64,000 nucleotides of DNA, taken from Bradyrhizobium sp. AZCC 1719. GTDB taxonomy: Bacteria; Pseudomonadota; Alphaproteobacteria; Rhizobiales; Xanthobacteraceae. Positions within the stretch are counted from its first letter, which is position 1. Each line of letters begins with the position of its first letter. Of the stretch, positions 34,186-41,946 are shown piece after piece. Below the pieces are notes generated by a model. The model was not told the origin of the DNA, did no database searches, and was given only the letters and a program-made list of their open reading frames with translations. The DNA lies in the NCBI RefSeq assembly GCF_036924525.1, contig NZ_JAZHRU010000001.1, positions 2,199,001-2,263,000 of the forward strand, written 5' to 3'. A program made the translations under genes and the position numbers.

Positions 34186-35244
34186 ATGCTGGAAGCAATA
34201 CGCAGGGCAACTTCGTTTCTGCGCCAGAAACAGGTCCTGCATAAGCTCGGGGTCCTTATCAGCATCACGGTCATCGCCGTTGCGTGCTACGTGCTCTATC
34301 ACATGCTCCGCGGCATCGACACCAACGAGGTGATCGACGCCATCAAGGGCACCGAGCCGCGCCGGATCGCGCTGGCGGCCCTGTTCGTGGCGGCAGGCTA
34401 TTTCACGCTGACCTTCTATGATTGGTTCGCCGTCCACGCCATCGGCCAGCACCACATACCCTACCGCATCAACGCGCTGGCTGCATTCACCTCCTATTCG
34501 ATCGGGCACAATGTCGGCGCCAGCGTCTTCACCGGCGGCGCGGTGCGCTACCGGATTTATTCGGCCTGGGGGTTGAACGCGATCGACGTCGCCAAGATCT
34601 GCTTCCTGGCCGGACTCACCTTCTGGCTCGGCAATGCCGCGGTATTGGGACTGGGCATCGCCTACCACCCGGAAGCCGCCGCCTCGATCGATCAACTTCC
34701 GGCCTGGCTCAACCGCGTTGCGGCGTTCGGAATCATCATCGCCCTGGTCGGCTATGTCGCCTGGGTCTGGGCCCAGCCGCGCGGGGTCGGCCGCGGACCG
34801 TGGACGGTCACCCTGCCGGGCGGCCCGCTGACGCTACTGCAGATCGCCATCGGCATCGTCGATCTCGGCTTCTGTGCGCTGGCGATGTACATGCTGGTGC
34901 CGGACGAGCCCGATATCGGCTTTGTCGTCGTCGCGGTCATCTTCGTCTCGGCCACGCTGTTGGGATTCGCCAGCCATTCGCCGGGCGGGCTCGGCGTCTT
35001 CGATGCCGCCATGCTGGTCGGCCTCTGGCAGATGGACCGGGAGGAACTGCTCGCTGGCATGCTGCTGTTCCGTGTCCTCTATTATATCGGCCCTTTTGTC
35101 ATATCTGTAATCTTGCTGACGCTTCGGGAGATTATCATCGGCGCGCGATCGAAGCGCCTGCGCCAGTTGGCGTCTGCCGCCGACCCCGAGCCGAGGCATG
35201 AGGCCCCCGTCTACGTGCGCGAGCGTGGAGACACCGGCGCCTGA
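34186..35244 (+). CDS. Lysylphosphatidylglycerol synthase transmembrane-region / UPF0104-type protein
   Basis: A 352-residue polytopic membrane protein with about eight helices. The motifs AFTSYSIGHNVGASVFTGGAVRYRIYS and FASHSPGGLGVFDA (the conserved P-G-G-x-G near the end) match the flippase-like integral domain also found in MprF. It lacks the soluble aminoacyl-transferase domain of MprF, so a lipid flippase or regulator is more likely than a synthase. It ends just before phoR, whose start region overlaps its final codons in another frame, and the two may share a transcript. Confidence 0.85.
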   Translation: MLEAIRRATSFLRQKQVLHKLGVLISITVIAVACYVLYHMLRGIDTNEVIDAIKGTEPRRIALAALFVAAGYFTLTFYDWFAVHAIGQHHIPYRINALAAFTSYSIGHNVGASVFTGGAVRYRIYSAWGLNAIDVAKICFLAGLTFWLGNAAVLGLGIAYHPEAAASIDQLPAWLNRVAAFGIIIALVGYVAWVWAQPRGVGRGPWTVTLPGGPLTLLQIAIGIVDLGFCALAMYMLVPDEPDIGFVVVAVIFVSATLLGFASHSPGGLGVFDAAMLVGLWQMDREELLAGMLLFRVLYYIGPFVISVILLTLREIIIGARSKRLRQLASAADPEPRHEAPVYVRERGDTGA

Positions 35245-35290
35245 TGATGTGGCGGGCGCCTCGCGAATAGCGGAAGGAAAGCCTGCGTCC

Positions 35291-36592
35291 ATGGCGATAG
35301 ACGATTCGAACTCCTCCTCCTTCTTTGCACCGTGGCCGGACCGGTTGCGGCATTCGGCCATCATCCTGTTGGCCGCCGGGCTGGCGCTGTGCGCGCTGGT
35401 GCTGTTGGCCGATCTCTCGCTGGCGCGTGCGGTAGCGGTCTTCATCTGCATTGCCGCCGCAGCGCTGGTGCCGTGGCGGCTGCATGATACCGTCGGTTCC
35501 CGCGAGGATGTCCGCGCCGTCAGTCCGGTTGAATCCGCTGCCGTCAGCGCGGTCGTTGCCGGCATGCCGGACCCGGCCGTGCTGCTCGACCGCGCCGGCC
35601 GCGTCATTCATCTCAATGCGGCAGCCGCCCAGCTCGCGCCAGCGCTGCGCAAGAACGAACTCGCCCAGTTCGCGCTGCGCTCTCCCGAGATCATCACCGC
35701 ATTGCGCGAGGCGATCGCCACCAGCGAGCCGCGCCGCGCCAACTATCTCGATCAGGTGCCGGTCGACCGCTGGATGGAACTGGTCATCACCCCGGTGCCG
35801 GTGCCGACGCTGTTCGGCGGCACCGAACGATGCATGCTGATGACCTTCCATGACCAGACGCCGCTACGGCGGGTCGAGGAAATGCGCGCCGATTTCGTCG
35901 CCAATGCCAGCCATGAGCTGCGCACGCCGCTCGCCGCCTTATCGGGTTTCATCGATACGCTGCAGGGCCCGGCCAAGGATGATGCCAAGGCGCGCGAGCG
36001 CTTTCTCTCCATCATGCATGCGCAGGCAACGCGGATGGCGCGGCTGATCGACGACCTGCTGTCGCTGTCGCGGGTCGAGCTGTCGGCGCATGTCCGCCCG
36101 GAAGCTTGTGTCGATATCGTGCCGATCATTCGTCAGGTCGCCGACGGGCTGGAGCCGTTGGCCAGGGAACGCCAGGTCGCGATCGAGATCGATCTGCCGG
36201 AGACGCCGGTCGCGATTGCGGGCGATCGCGAGGAACTGCTGCGGCTGTTCGAGAACCTGATCGAGAACGCGCTCAAATATGGCGCGTCCGGCGGGAGGGT
36301 GATCGTCTCGCTGAATCAGGTCGCCTCGGGAGAGGGCGCGCCGGAAGTGCGCGTCACGGTCCGCGATTTCGGCCCGGGCATTGCGCCCGAGCATCTGCCG
36401 CGGCTGACCGAACGCTTCTACCGGGTCGATGTCGGCGACAGCCGCGCGCAGGGTGGTACCGGGCTCGGTTTATCCTTGGTGAAACACATTGTTAACCGCC
36501 ATCGCGGCCGGCTGTTGATCGAAAGCGTGCCGAAAAACGGCGCCACCTTTACCGCCTGTTTTCCCCCGGCGAAGCCGAGGCCCGAAGCCTGA
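35291..36592 (+). CDS. phoR: Phosphate regulon sensor histidine kinase PhoR
   Basis: A 433-residue sensor kinase with two membrane helices near the N-terminus (about residues 20-60), a PAS-like region (DPAVLLDRAGRVIHLNAAAAQL), the dimerisation box NASHELRTPLA with phospho-acceptor His208, and ATP-binding N, G1 and G2 boxes (LIENALKYG, RDFGPGIA, GTGLGLSLVKH). An upstream in-frame ATG at 35198 overlaps the previous gene; I prefer 35291. PhoR phosphorylates PhoB when phosphate is scarce. Here its pst partners are 5 kb away, displaced by arsenite oxidase genes. A frameshifted copy of its 3' end survives at 41648-41800. Confidence 0.92.
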   Translation: MAIDDSNSSSFFAPWPDRLRHSAIILLAAGLALCALVLLADLSLARAVAVFICIAAAALVPWRLHDTVGSREDVRAVSPVESAAVSAVVAGMPDPAVLLDRAGRVIHLNAAAAQLAPALRKNELAQFALRSPEIITALREAIATSEPRRANYLDQVPVDRWMELVITPVPVPTLFGGTERCMLMTFHDQTPLRRVEEMRADFVANASHELRTPLAALSGFIDTLQGPAKDDAKARERFLSIMHAQATRMARLIDDLLSLSRVELSAHVRPEACVDIVPIIRQVADGLEPLARERQVAIEIDLPETPVAIAGDREELLRLFENLIENALKYGASGGRVIVSLNQVASGEGAPEVRVTVRDFGPGIAPEHLPRLTERFYRVDVGDSRAQGGTGLGLSLVKHIVNRHRGRLLIESVPKNGATFTACFPPAKPRPEA

Positions 36593-36602
36593 GATCCAGC
36601 GA

Positions 36603-37073
36603 TTACCTCTTTCGGGCGCGGGTCGCCGATTGCATCCTTTTTGCCTTCCTCCGGCCTGCGGCCTTGCTTGATGAAGGTGCGCAGCAAGCGCCCTCAGTCG
36701 GTCCATCAAACATGTTGCAAAGCTCGGGATGACCATTGCAGCAATCGTTGACCAGGAATTGGAGAAGCGACTGCATTCCCTCGACATCCGAGCGGTAAAC
36801 TATGGTGCGACCATCCCGGGCCGCGCGCAGCAATCCCGCCCGCACCAAAATGGCCAGATGCGTGGAGAGCGTATTGTGCGGTGCACCGATCGTTTCGGCG
36901 ATCACGCCTGCCGTAATGCCAACTGGTTCGTGTTTGATCAGCAGCTTGAAGATAGCAAGACGTGTCGGCTGCGCCAGCGCAGCGAGCGCGGAGATGGCGT
37001 GGGGTTCGGTCAGTTGGCTGCCGGTGGGGACGAAGCTGGCGTGACTTGCGGCAGCCAGCATGGATTTGCGCAT
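36603..37073 (-). CDS. ArsR family transcriptional regulator of the arsenite oxidase locus
   Basis: A 156-residue ArsR/SmtB repressor. The winged helix-turn-helix spans about residues 24-100 (LAQPTRLAIFKLLI, then GAPHNTLSTHLAILVRAGLL). A Cys-rich tail (Cys111-Cys112, Cys119 and Cys130-Cys131) could bind As(III) or another soft metal. It lacks the ELCVCDL-type Cys site of E. coli ArsR, so sensing probably uses the C-terminal cysteines, as in atypical ArsR proteins. It is divergent from aioBA (226-base gap with two palindromes) and ends 10 bases from the phoR stop on the other strand. It probably represses aioBA in the absence of arsenite. Confidence 0.88.
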   Translation of the reverse strand: MRKSMLAAASHASFVPTGSQLTEPHAISALAALAQPTRLAIFKLLIKHEPVGITAGVIAETIGAPHNTLSTHLAILVRAGLLRAARDGRTIVYRSDVEGMQSLLQFLVNDCCNGHPELCNMFDGPTEGACCAPSSSKAAGRRKAKRMQSATRARKR

Positions 37074-37159
37074 TGCTTCCTGCTTTCGAACGAGTCGGAA
37101 TCTTAAACTTTTACCGACTGGTCTGGTGACAGGCTAGAACAATTCCATTATTGAATATG

Positions 37160-37173
37160 TCGAGATGTCTCGA
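37160..37173. promoter_or_regulatory. Perfect palindrome between arsR and aioB
   Basis: TCGAGA-TG-TCTCGA is a perfect interrupted palindrome midway in the divergent region, a candidate operator for the ArsR-type protein or another dimeric regulator. An imperfect ATTC...GAAT element lies just upstream (37142-37156). Confidence 0.4.
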
Positions 37174-37182
37174 CAGATGGGT

Positions 37183-37201
37183 TTTTGGCTTCGTGCCAAA
37201 A
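37183..37201. promoter_or_regulatory. Second inverted repeat in front of aioB
   Basis: TTTTGGC-TTCGT-GCCAAAA has 7-bp perfect arms and a 5-base loop, about 100 bases before the aioB start. It could be an operator or a stem in the 5' leader. There is no RpoN-type -24/-12 element here, unlike some AioR-controlled aio promoters. Confidence 0.35.
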
Positions 37202-37299
37202 GCGAGAAAGGTCCCACGAGGCATCAGCCGGTAGGCGTTACCGGCTGACCGAGGAAACCCGCCGATAGGCGTATCGGCGTAGCCGAGGAGTGAATTACC

Positions 37300-37821
37300 A
37301 TGTCGCGATGCGATCGCATGGTCGATGTCGGCCGCCGAAAATTCCTGGGCGGCGCAGGTCTTGCCGCCGCCGGTGCAGCCGCCACCACAATCGTTTCGAC
37401 GCAAGTCAAAGCCGCCCCGCCCGCCGCGCGCGTCGACTATCCCTCAAACCGGCTCGCCAATATCGGTGATCTCAAGCTTAACGAGCCGGTGAACGTCTCT
37501 TATCCCGACGGAGATGCGCCGGGCGTACTTTTGAAGCTCGGCAAGAAAGTACCGGGCGGCGTCGGTGCGGATGGCGACATCGTGGGCTTCTCGATCGTAT
37601 GCCCGCACAAGGGATTTCCGCTCAGCTACAATGCGGCCGACAAAACGATGAACTGCCCAGGGCATTACTCACGCTTCGACTGCGAGGCTGGCGGCCAGCA
37701 GGCCTGGGGCCAGGCAACGCAGAATCTCCCGCAATACGTGCTTCGTGTGGACGACAAGGGTGACATCTACGCCGAAGGCGTGGATGAGCTGCTCTACGGC
37801 CGTCTTTCCAATGTGCTCTGA
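37300..37821 (+). CDS. aioB: Arsenite oxidase small subunit (Rieske protein)
   Basis: A 173-residue protein. The N-terminus has a Tat signal (GRRKFLGGAG followed by a hydrophobic Ala-rich run), so the folded protein is exported with AioA. Rieske ligands are Cys101/His103 in CPHKG and Cys119/His122 in CPGHYSRFD. Phe106 and Gly121 stand where Alcaligenes AioB has the two disulfide cysteines, as in the alphaproteobacterial NT-26 type. The subunit passes electrons from the molybdenum subunit to a cytochrome c. GAGGAG lies 9 bases before the ATG. The large-subunit gene follows after 15 bases. Confidence 0.95.
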   Translation: MSRCDRMVDVGRRKFLGGAGLAAAGAAATTIVSTQVKAAPPAARVDYPSNRLANIGDLKLNEPVNVSYPDGDAPGVLLKLGKKVPGGVGADGDIVGFSIVCPHKGFPLSYNAADKTMNCPGHYSRFDCEAGGQQAWGQATQNLPQYVLRVDDKGDIYAEGVDELLYGRLSNVL

Positions 37822-37836
37822 GGGGGAGAAACGTTC

Positions 37837-40299
37837 ATGGCCTACAAGCGTCAAATCGATCGGCTCCCAATCATCCCCGCGGACGCCAAGGAATTCAACG
37901 TTACCTGCCATTACTGCATCGTGGGATGCGGCTACAAGGCCTACACCTGGCCCGCCAACAAACAGGGCGGCGTGGCTCCGGGGCAGAATAAATTCGGCAC
38001 CGATCTAGCCAAGCAGCAGCCTGCCGAAACTGACGCATGGTACGCACCCTCGATGTACAACGTCGTTCGCCAGAACGGCCAGGACGTTCACATCGTCATC
38101 AAGCCGGACAAGAACTGCGTTGTGAATTCAGGATTGGGGTCAGTGCGGGGCGCGCGCATGGCGGAGATGAGCTATTCGCAGCAGCGCAACACGCAACTTC
38201 AGCGCCTTACCGATCCCATGGTCTGGCGCTACGGGCAAATGCAGCCCACAGGCTGGGACGACGCACTCGATCTGGTGGCGCGGGTTACCGTGGCCGTAAT
38301 GAACGATATGGGCGAAGATGGAATATTCGTCTCAGCTTTCGACCACGGCGGTGCAGGCGGTGGTTACGAAAACACCTGGGGTACGGGCAAACTCTATTTT
38401 GGGGCGATGAAGATCAAGAACATCCGCATCCACAACCGGCCGGCCTACAATTCCGAAGTCCACGCAACCCGCGACATGGGCGTGGGCGAGCTCAACAACT
38501 GCTACGAAGATGCCGAACTTGCAGATACGATCGTGGCGGTCGGGACCAATGCCCTGGAAACGCAGACCAACTACTTCCTCAATCACTGGGTGCCGAACCT
38601 GCGCGGAGCTTCGCTTGACAAGAAGAAGGCACAGTTTGGTGCGGAGCCGGTAGATCGGGCAAAAGTCATCATCGTCGATCCACGTCGGACAGTGACGGTC
38701 AATGCCTGCGAAGTCGAAGCCGGCAAAGACAACGTCATGCATCTGGCGATCAATTCCGGTACGGACCTGGCTCTGTTCAATGCCTGGATGACCTATATCG
38801 CGGAGAAGGGCTGGCTCGACAAGGCCTTCATTGATGCGTCGACAGCCAACTTCGAGCAGATGAAGGCTGCGAACAAGATCAGCCTGGAGGACGCTGCCAA
38901 GATCACTGGCTTAAGCGCTGATCAAATTCGCAAATCGGCAGAATGGATCGCGCAGCCCAAGCCAGGCAACGCCCGTCGTCGAACGATGTTTGCGTACGAA
39001 AAGGGACTGATCTGGGGCAACGACAATTACCGGACCAACGGCGCGCTGGTAAACGTCGCACTGGCGACCGGAAATGTCGGGCGCCCCGGGGGCGGTTGCG
39101 TCCGCATGGGTGGCCACCAGGAAGGCTATTCGCGGCCTGCGGATGCCCATGTCGGCCGGCCCGCCGCCTACGTCGATAAGCTCTTGATGGAAGGCAAGGG
39201 CGGCGTGCATCACATCTGGGGATGCGACCATTACAAGACGACGCTGAACGCCTTCAAATTCAAGCAGAGCTACAAGAAGCGCACTGACATGGTGAAGGAC
39301 GCAATGATGACCGCTCCCTATGGGGACCGGCCCGCCATGATCAATGCCATTGTCGGGGCGATCAAGAAGGGCGGACTCTTCGCGGTCGACGTCGACATCG
39401 TGCCAACCAAGATCGGTGAAGCGTGCCACGTGTGGCTGCCGGCAGCCACATCGGGAGAAGCCAATCTTACTTCAATGAATGGCGAGCGGCGCATGCGCCT
39501 CACCGAGAAATACATGGATCCGCCAGGGCAGGCGATGGCCGATTGCCTGATCGCGGCGCGCATCGCCAACCACATGGAGCGGGTGCTGCGTGAGCAAGGC
39601 AAGGCCGATATCGCCGACCGCTTCAAGGGCTTCGATTGGAAAACCGAAGAGGACGCCTTCATGGATGGTTATCACAAGCATGAAAAGGGCGGCCAGTTCG
39701 TTACCTATGAGCGCCTGCGCGCGGTGGGTACCAACGGTTTCCAGGAACCCGCCGTCGATTTCAAGGACGACAAGATCATTGGCACCAAGCGACTGTTCAC
39801 CGATGGAAAGTTCGGTACGAAGGACGGCAAGGCCAAGTTCATGGAAACGGCATGGCGTGGCTTGCAAGCGCCGGGCAAGGAAGCCGAGAACAAGAAATTC
39901 CCGTTCCTCATCAATAATGGCCGCGCCAATGTTATCTGGCAGAACGCGTATCTCGACCAGGACAACGAGTTCGTCATGGACCAGATGCCGTATCCCTACA
40001 TCCAGATGAACCCGAAGGACATGGAGGAGCTCAAGCTCAAACAGGGGGATCTCGTTGAAGTCTACAACGACAACGGCTCGACGCAGGCTATGGTCTATCC
40101 CACGACGACTGCCAAGCCGAAGCAAACCTTTATGCTGTTCGCTTATCCGACCGGCGTGCAAGGCAACGTGGTATCGGACGGCGTGAACGAATTCATCATC
40201 CCCAATTACAAGCAGACATGGGGAAGCATTCGCAAGCTCGCCGACGCGCCGGAAGGCGTCAAGCATCTCAGCTTTAAGTCGCTCGACTACACGGCCTAG
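37837..40299 (+). CDS. aioA: Arsenite oxidase large (molybdopterin) subunit
   Basis: An 820-residue DMSO-reductase-family enzyme, the normal AioA length. Cys24, Cys27 and Cys31 (CHYCIVGC) ligate a [3Fe-4S] cluster; the fourth position is Ser-rich (VNSGLGS) rather than Cys, as expected for AioA. Active-site candidates are the His/Glu region of VHATRDMGVGELNN and the Arg and His in VRMGGHQEGY near residue 422-426. It oxidises arsenite to arsenate in the periplasm, carried out by the Tat signal of AioB. The adjacent genes include no cytochrome c, moeA or aioXSR, so electron acceptor and cofactor functions come from elsewhere. Confidence 0.96.
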   Translation: MAYKRQIDRLPIIPADAKEFNVTCHYCIVGCGYKAYTWPANKQGGVAPGQNKFGTDLAKQQPAETDAWYAPSMYNVVRQNGQDVHIVIKPDKNCVVNSGLGSVRGARMAEMSYSQQRNTQLQRLTDPMVWRYGQMQPTGWDDALDLVARVTVAVMNDMGEDGIFVSAFDHGGAGGGYENTWGTGKLYFGAMKIKNIRIHNRPAYNSEVHATRDMGVGELNNCYEDAELADTIVAVGTNALETQTNYFLNHWVPNLRGASLDKKKAQFGAEPVDRAKVIIVDPRRTVTVNACEVEAGKDNVMHLAINSGTDLALFNAWMTYIAEKGWLDKAFIDASTANFEQMKAANKISLEDAAKITGLSADQIRKSAEWIAQPKPGNARRRTMFAYEKGLIWGNDNYRTNGALVNVALATGNVGRPGGGCVRMGGHQEGYSRPADAHVGRPAAYVDKLLMEGKGGVHHIWGCDHYKTTLNAFKFKQSYKKRTDMVKDAMMTAPYGDRPAMINAIVGAIKKGGLFAVDVDIVPTKIGEACHVWLPAATSGEANLTSMNGERRMRLTEKYMDPPGQAMADCLIAARIANHMERVLREQGKADIADRFKGFDWKTEEDAFMDGYHKHEKGGQFVTYERLRAVGTNGFQEPAVDFKDDKIIGTKRLFTDGKFGTKDGKAKFMETAWRGLQAPGKEAENKKFPFLINNGRANVIWQNAYLDQDNEFVMDQMPYPYIQMNPKDMEELKLKQGDLVEVYNDNGSTQAMVYPTTTAKPKQTFMLFAYPTGVQGNVVSDGVNEFIIPNYKQTWGSIRKLADAPEGVKHLSFKSLDYTA

Positions 40300-40327
40300 A
40301 ATTTCGATGTTGATTCCGAGATCAAAG

Positions 40328-40355
40328 CACGGTCGCTAACAGGGTAGCGACCGTG
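40328..40355 (+). terminator. Hairpin after aioA
   Basis: An 11-bp perfect stem CACGGTCGCTA / TAGCGACCGTG with a 6-base loop lies 29 bases after the aioA stop. No T-tract follows, so transcription may partly continue into pstS1. Confidence 0.5.
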
Positions 40356-40439
40356 AGTATCCAGACTGCGTCCTAACCAGACGAAGCGGTGCTCCTGCAA
40401 GCCTGTTGCTCCGAGATGAGCACCTGGGAGGCCGGGAAC

Positions 40440-40475
40440 AAATTTGCCTGTTTCCCCAGGCGAACCGCCCTTGCG
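40440..40475 (+). pseudogene. Short possible scar of the phoR 3' end upstream of pstS1
   Basis: GCCTGTTTCCCCAGGCGAACCG here resembles GCCTGTTTTCCCCCGGCGAAGCCG at the end of phoR (about 36555-36578). A GTAAAA...CCTAAACGGG leader shared with pstS2 follows. The match is short and could be chance, but its position and order agree with the larger scar before pstS2. Confidence 0.4.
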
Positions 40476-40566
40476 CTTTTGCAATCCAAAGTAAAATCCA
40501 GGTCGGACGCCCTAAACGGGATCAGCGCGCGGGTCCGGTGCTTCGTTCGCCAGATGGAGATCCAAC

Positions 40567-41577
40567 ATGACTTTCGTCGGGACAATCGTCGCTGCCGGCT
40601 TGGTCGCCGCGTCGACGTCGGCCTTTGCGGCCGATATCACCGGCGCGGGCGCCACCTTCCCGTTCCCGCTCTATTCGAAGTGGGCCGACGCCTACAAGAA
40701 GGAGACCGGCAACGGCCTGAACTACCAGTCGATCGGCTCCGGTGCCGGCATCAAGCAGATCGTGGCCAAGACGGTGACGTTCGGCGCGAGCGACATGCCG
40801 CTCGAGCCGGAGCAGCTTGAAAAGTATGGCATGATCCAGTGGCCGCAGGCCATGGGCGCCTTGGTGCCCGTCGTCAATCTTGAAGGCATCGAGCCGGGTG
40901 AACTGGTGTTCTCGGGCGAGCTGCTCGGCGACATCTATCTCGGCAAGGTCAGGAAGTGGGACGATCCCGCGATCACCAAGCTCAATCCGAAACTGAAACT
41001 GCCGAGCGAGGCCATCACCGTGGTACGCCGCTCCGACGGATCGGGCACGACCTTCATCTGGACCGACTATCTCTCCAAGACGAATGCCGAATGGAAGGCC
41101 AAAGCCGGCTCCGGCACTGCCGTGGAATGGCCGACCGGCGTCGGCGCCAAGGGCAACGAAGGTGTTGCCGGCAACGTCAGCCAGACCAAGAACTCGATCG
41201 GCTACGTCGAGTACGCCTACGCCAAGCAGAACAAGCTGACGCATGGCGCGGTCATCAACAAGGCCGGCAAGACGGTGCGACCGACCATTGCGGCGTTCCA
41301 GGCTGCAGCATCGAATGCTGACTGGGCCGGTGCCAAGAACTACTACGTGATCCTGACCGACCAGCCGGGTGAGGCGTCGTGGCCGATCACGGGTGCGACC
41401 TTCATCCTGATGCACAGGGAACCCGCGAACAAGGCGGCTTCAGCCGAAGCCATCAAGTTCTTCAAATGGGCGTTCGAGAAGGGCGCCAAGATGGCTGAGG
41501 AACTCGACTACATCCCGATGCCGGATTCGGTCGTCAGGCTGATCGAGAAGACCTGGTCGGCCGGCATCAAGAGCTGA
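40567..41577 (+). CDS. pstS: Phosphate ABC transporter substrate-binding protein PstS (copy 1)
   Basis: A 336-residue periplasmic phosphate-binding protein. The signal peptide covers residues 1-21 (cut at AFA-AD). Mature blocks are ITGAGATFPFPLYSKWADAY, GSGAGIKQIVAKTVTFGASDMPL and VRRSDGSGTTFIWTDYLS, the classical E. coli-like PstS pattern of phosphate ligands. GGAG lies shortly before the ATG. It sits between aioA and a phoR scar with no pstC after it, so it has been cut off from its own permease genes and must use PstCA from the second set or from elsewhere. It lacks a recognisable Pho box, unlike copy 2. Confidence 0.93.
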   Translation: MTFVGTIVAAGLVAASTSAFAADITGAGATFPFPLYSKWADAYKKETGNGLNYQSIGSGAGIKQIVAKTVTFGASDMPLEPEQLEKYGMIQWPQAMGALVPVVNLEGIEPGELVFSGELLGDIYLGKVRKWDDPAITKLNPKLKLPSEAITVVRRSDGSGTTFIWTDYLSKTNAEWKAKAGSGTAVEWPTGVGAKGNEGVAGNVSQTKNSIGYVEYAYAKQNKLTHGAVINKAGKTVRPTIAAFQAAASNADWAGAKNYYVILTDQPGEASWPITGATFILMHREPANKAASAEAIKFFKWAFEKGAKMAEELDYIPMPDSVVRLIEKTWSAGIKS

Positions 41578-41594
41578 GCAACCCACGCTCATTT

Positions 41595-41618
41595 CCCAAT
41601 GTGCAATGGCACATTGGG
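41595..41618 (+). terminator. Hairpin after pstS copy 1
   Basis: CCCAATGTGC-AATG-GCACATTGGG is a perfect 10-bp stem with an AATG loop, 17 bases after the stop. The hairpin after pstS copy 2 (42993-43018) has the same GC-AATG-GC apex. Such stems between pstS and pstC usually stabilise the pstS message. Confidence 0.6.
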
Positions 41619-41647
41619 AGGGCGTAAAACGAGCCAGGTGGCCTGCG

Positions 41648-41800
41648 CGATCTCGCGAGGACACGGGGAACCGGGCTCGGTTTTATCTCTGATGAAACAT
41701 ATTCTTAACCGTTATCGCGGCCGGCTTTTGATTGAAGCGTGCCTAAAAACGGGGCGACTTTTACCGCCTGTTTTCCCCCATACCAAGATCCCGACAGCGC
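41648..41800 (+). pseudogene. Frameshifted remnant of the phoR 3' end
   Basis: The sequence follows phoR 36440-36575 closely: CCGGGCTCGG, TGAAACA-ATT-TTAACCG, ATCGCGGCCGGCT, AAAAACGG and TTTACCGCCTGTTTTCCCCC all recur. One T is inserted in the GGTTT run and one A is lost before GCGTGCC, so two frameshifts break the reading. Pieces of the PhoR C-terminus (KHI-NR-RGRLLIE and PKNGATFTACFPP) appear in different frames. It is the old junction between a phoR copy and pstS. Confidence 0.85.
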
Positions 41801-41831
41801 ATTAAACCTCAGCGATTTCAATCGCTTGGTA

Positions 41832-41853
41832 CTGTCATCCAACTGTCATCTAA
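41832..41853 (+). promoter_or_regulatory. Pho box (PhoB-binding site) upstream of pstS copy 2
   Basis: Two direct repeats CTGTCAT start at 41832 and 41843, an 11-base period, and match the Pho box consensus half-site CTGTCAT. They lie about 95 bases before the pstS2 start codon. PhoB is encoded 5 kb downstream. The corresponding region before pstS copy 1 aligns poorly and lacks the second half-site. Confidence 0.82.
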
Positions 41854-41946
41854 CCTTCGTAAAAGCTCTATCGACCGCTCCTAAACGGGGCGGCGTGAGC
41901 GCGATCGGGCGCATTCCGGCGCTTCGCTCACCAGATGGAGACCACC

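Noticed and set aside
37074..37299. RpoN-type promoter expected for aioBA
   Set aside because: No TGGCAC-N5-TTGC match in the divergent region; the TTGGC...GCCAA sequence is an inverted repeat, not a -24/-12 element.
36593..41640. Transposon or integron carrying the aio genes
   Set aside because: No transposase, integrase or terminal inverted repeats are seen at either edge; the repeated phoR and leader sequences point to homologous recombination instead.
41599..41805. 68-residue plus frame before pstS copy 2
   Set aside because: It covers part of the frameshifted phoR remnant and is not an independent gene.
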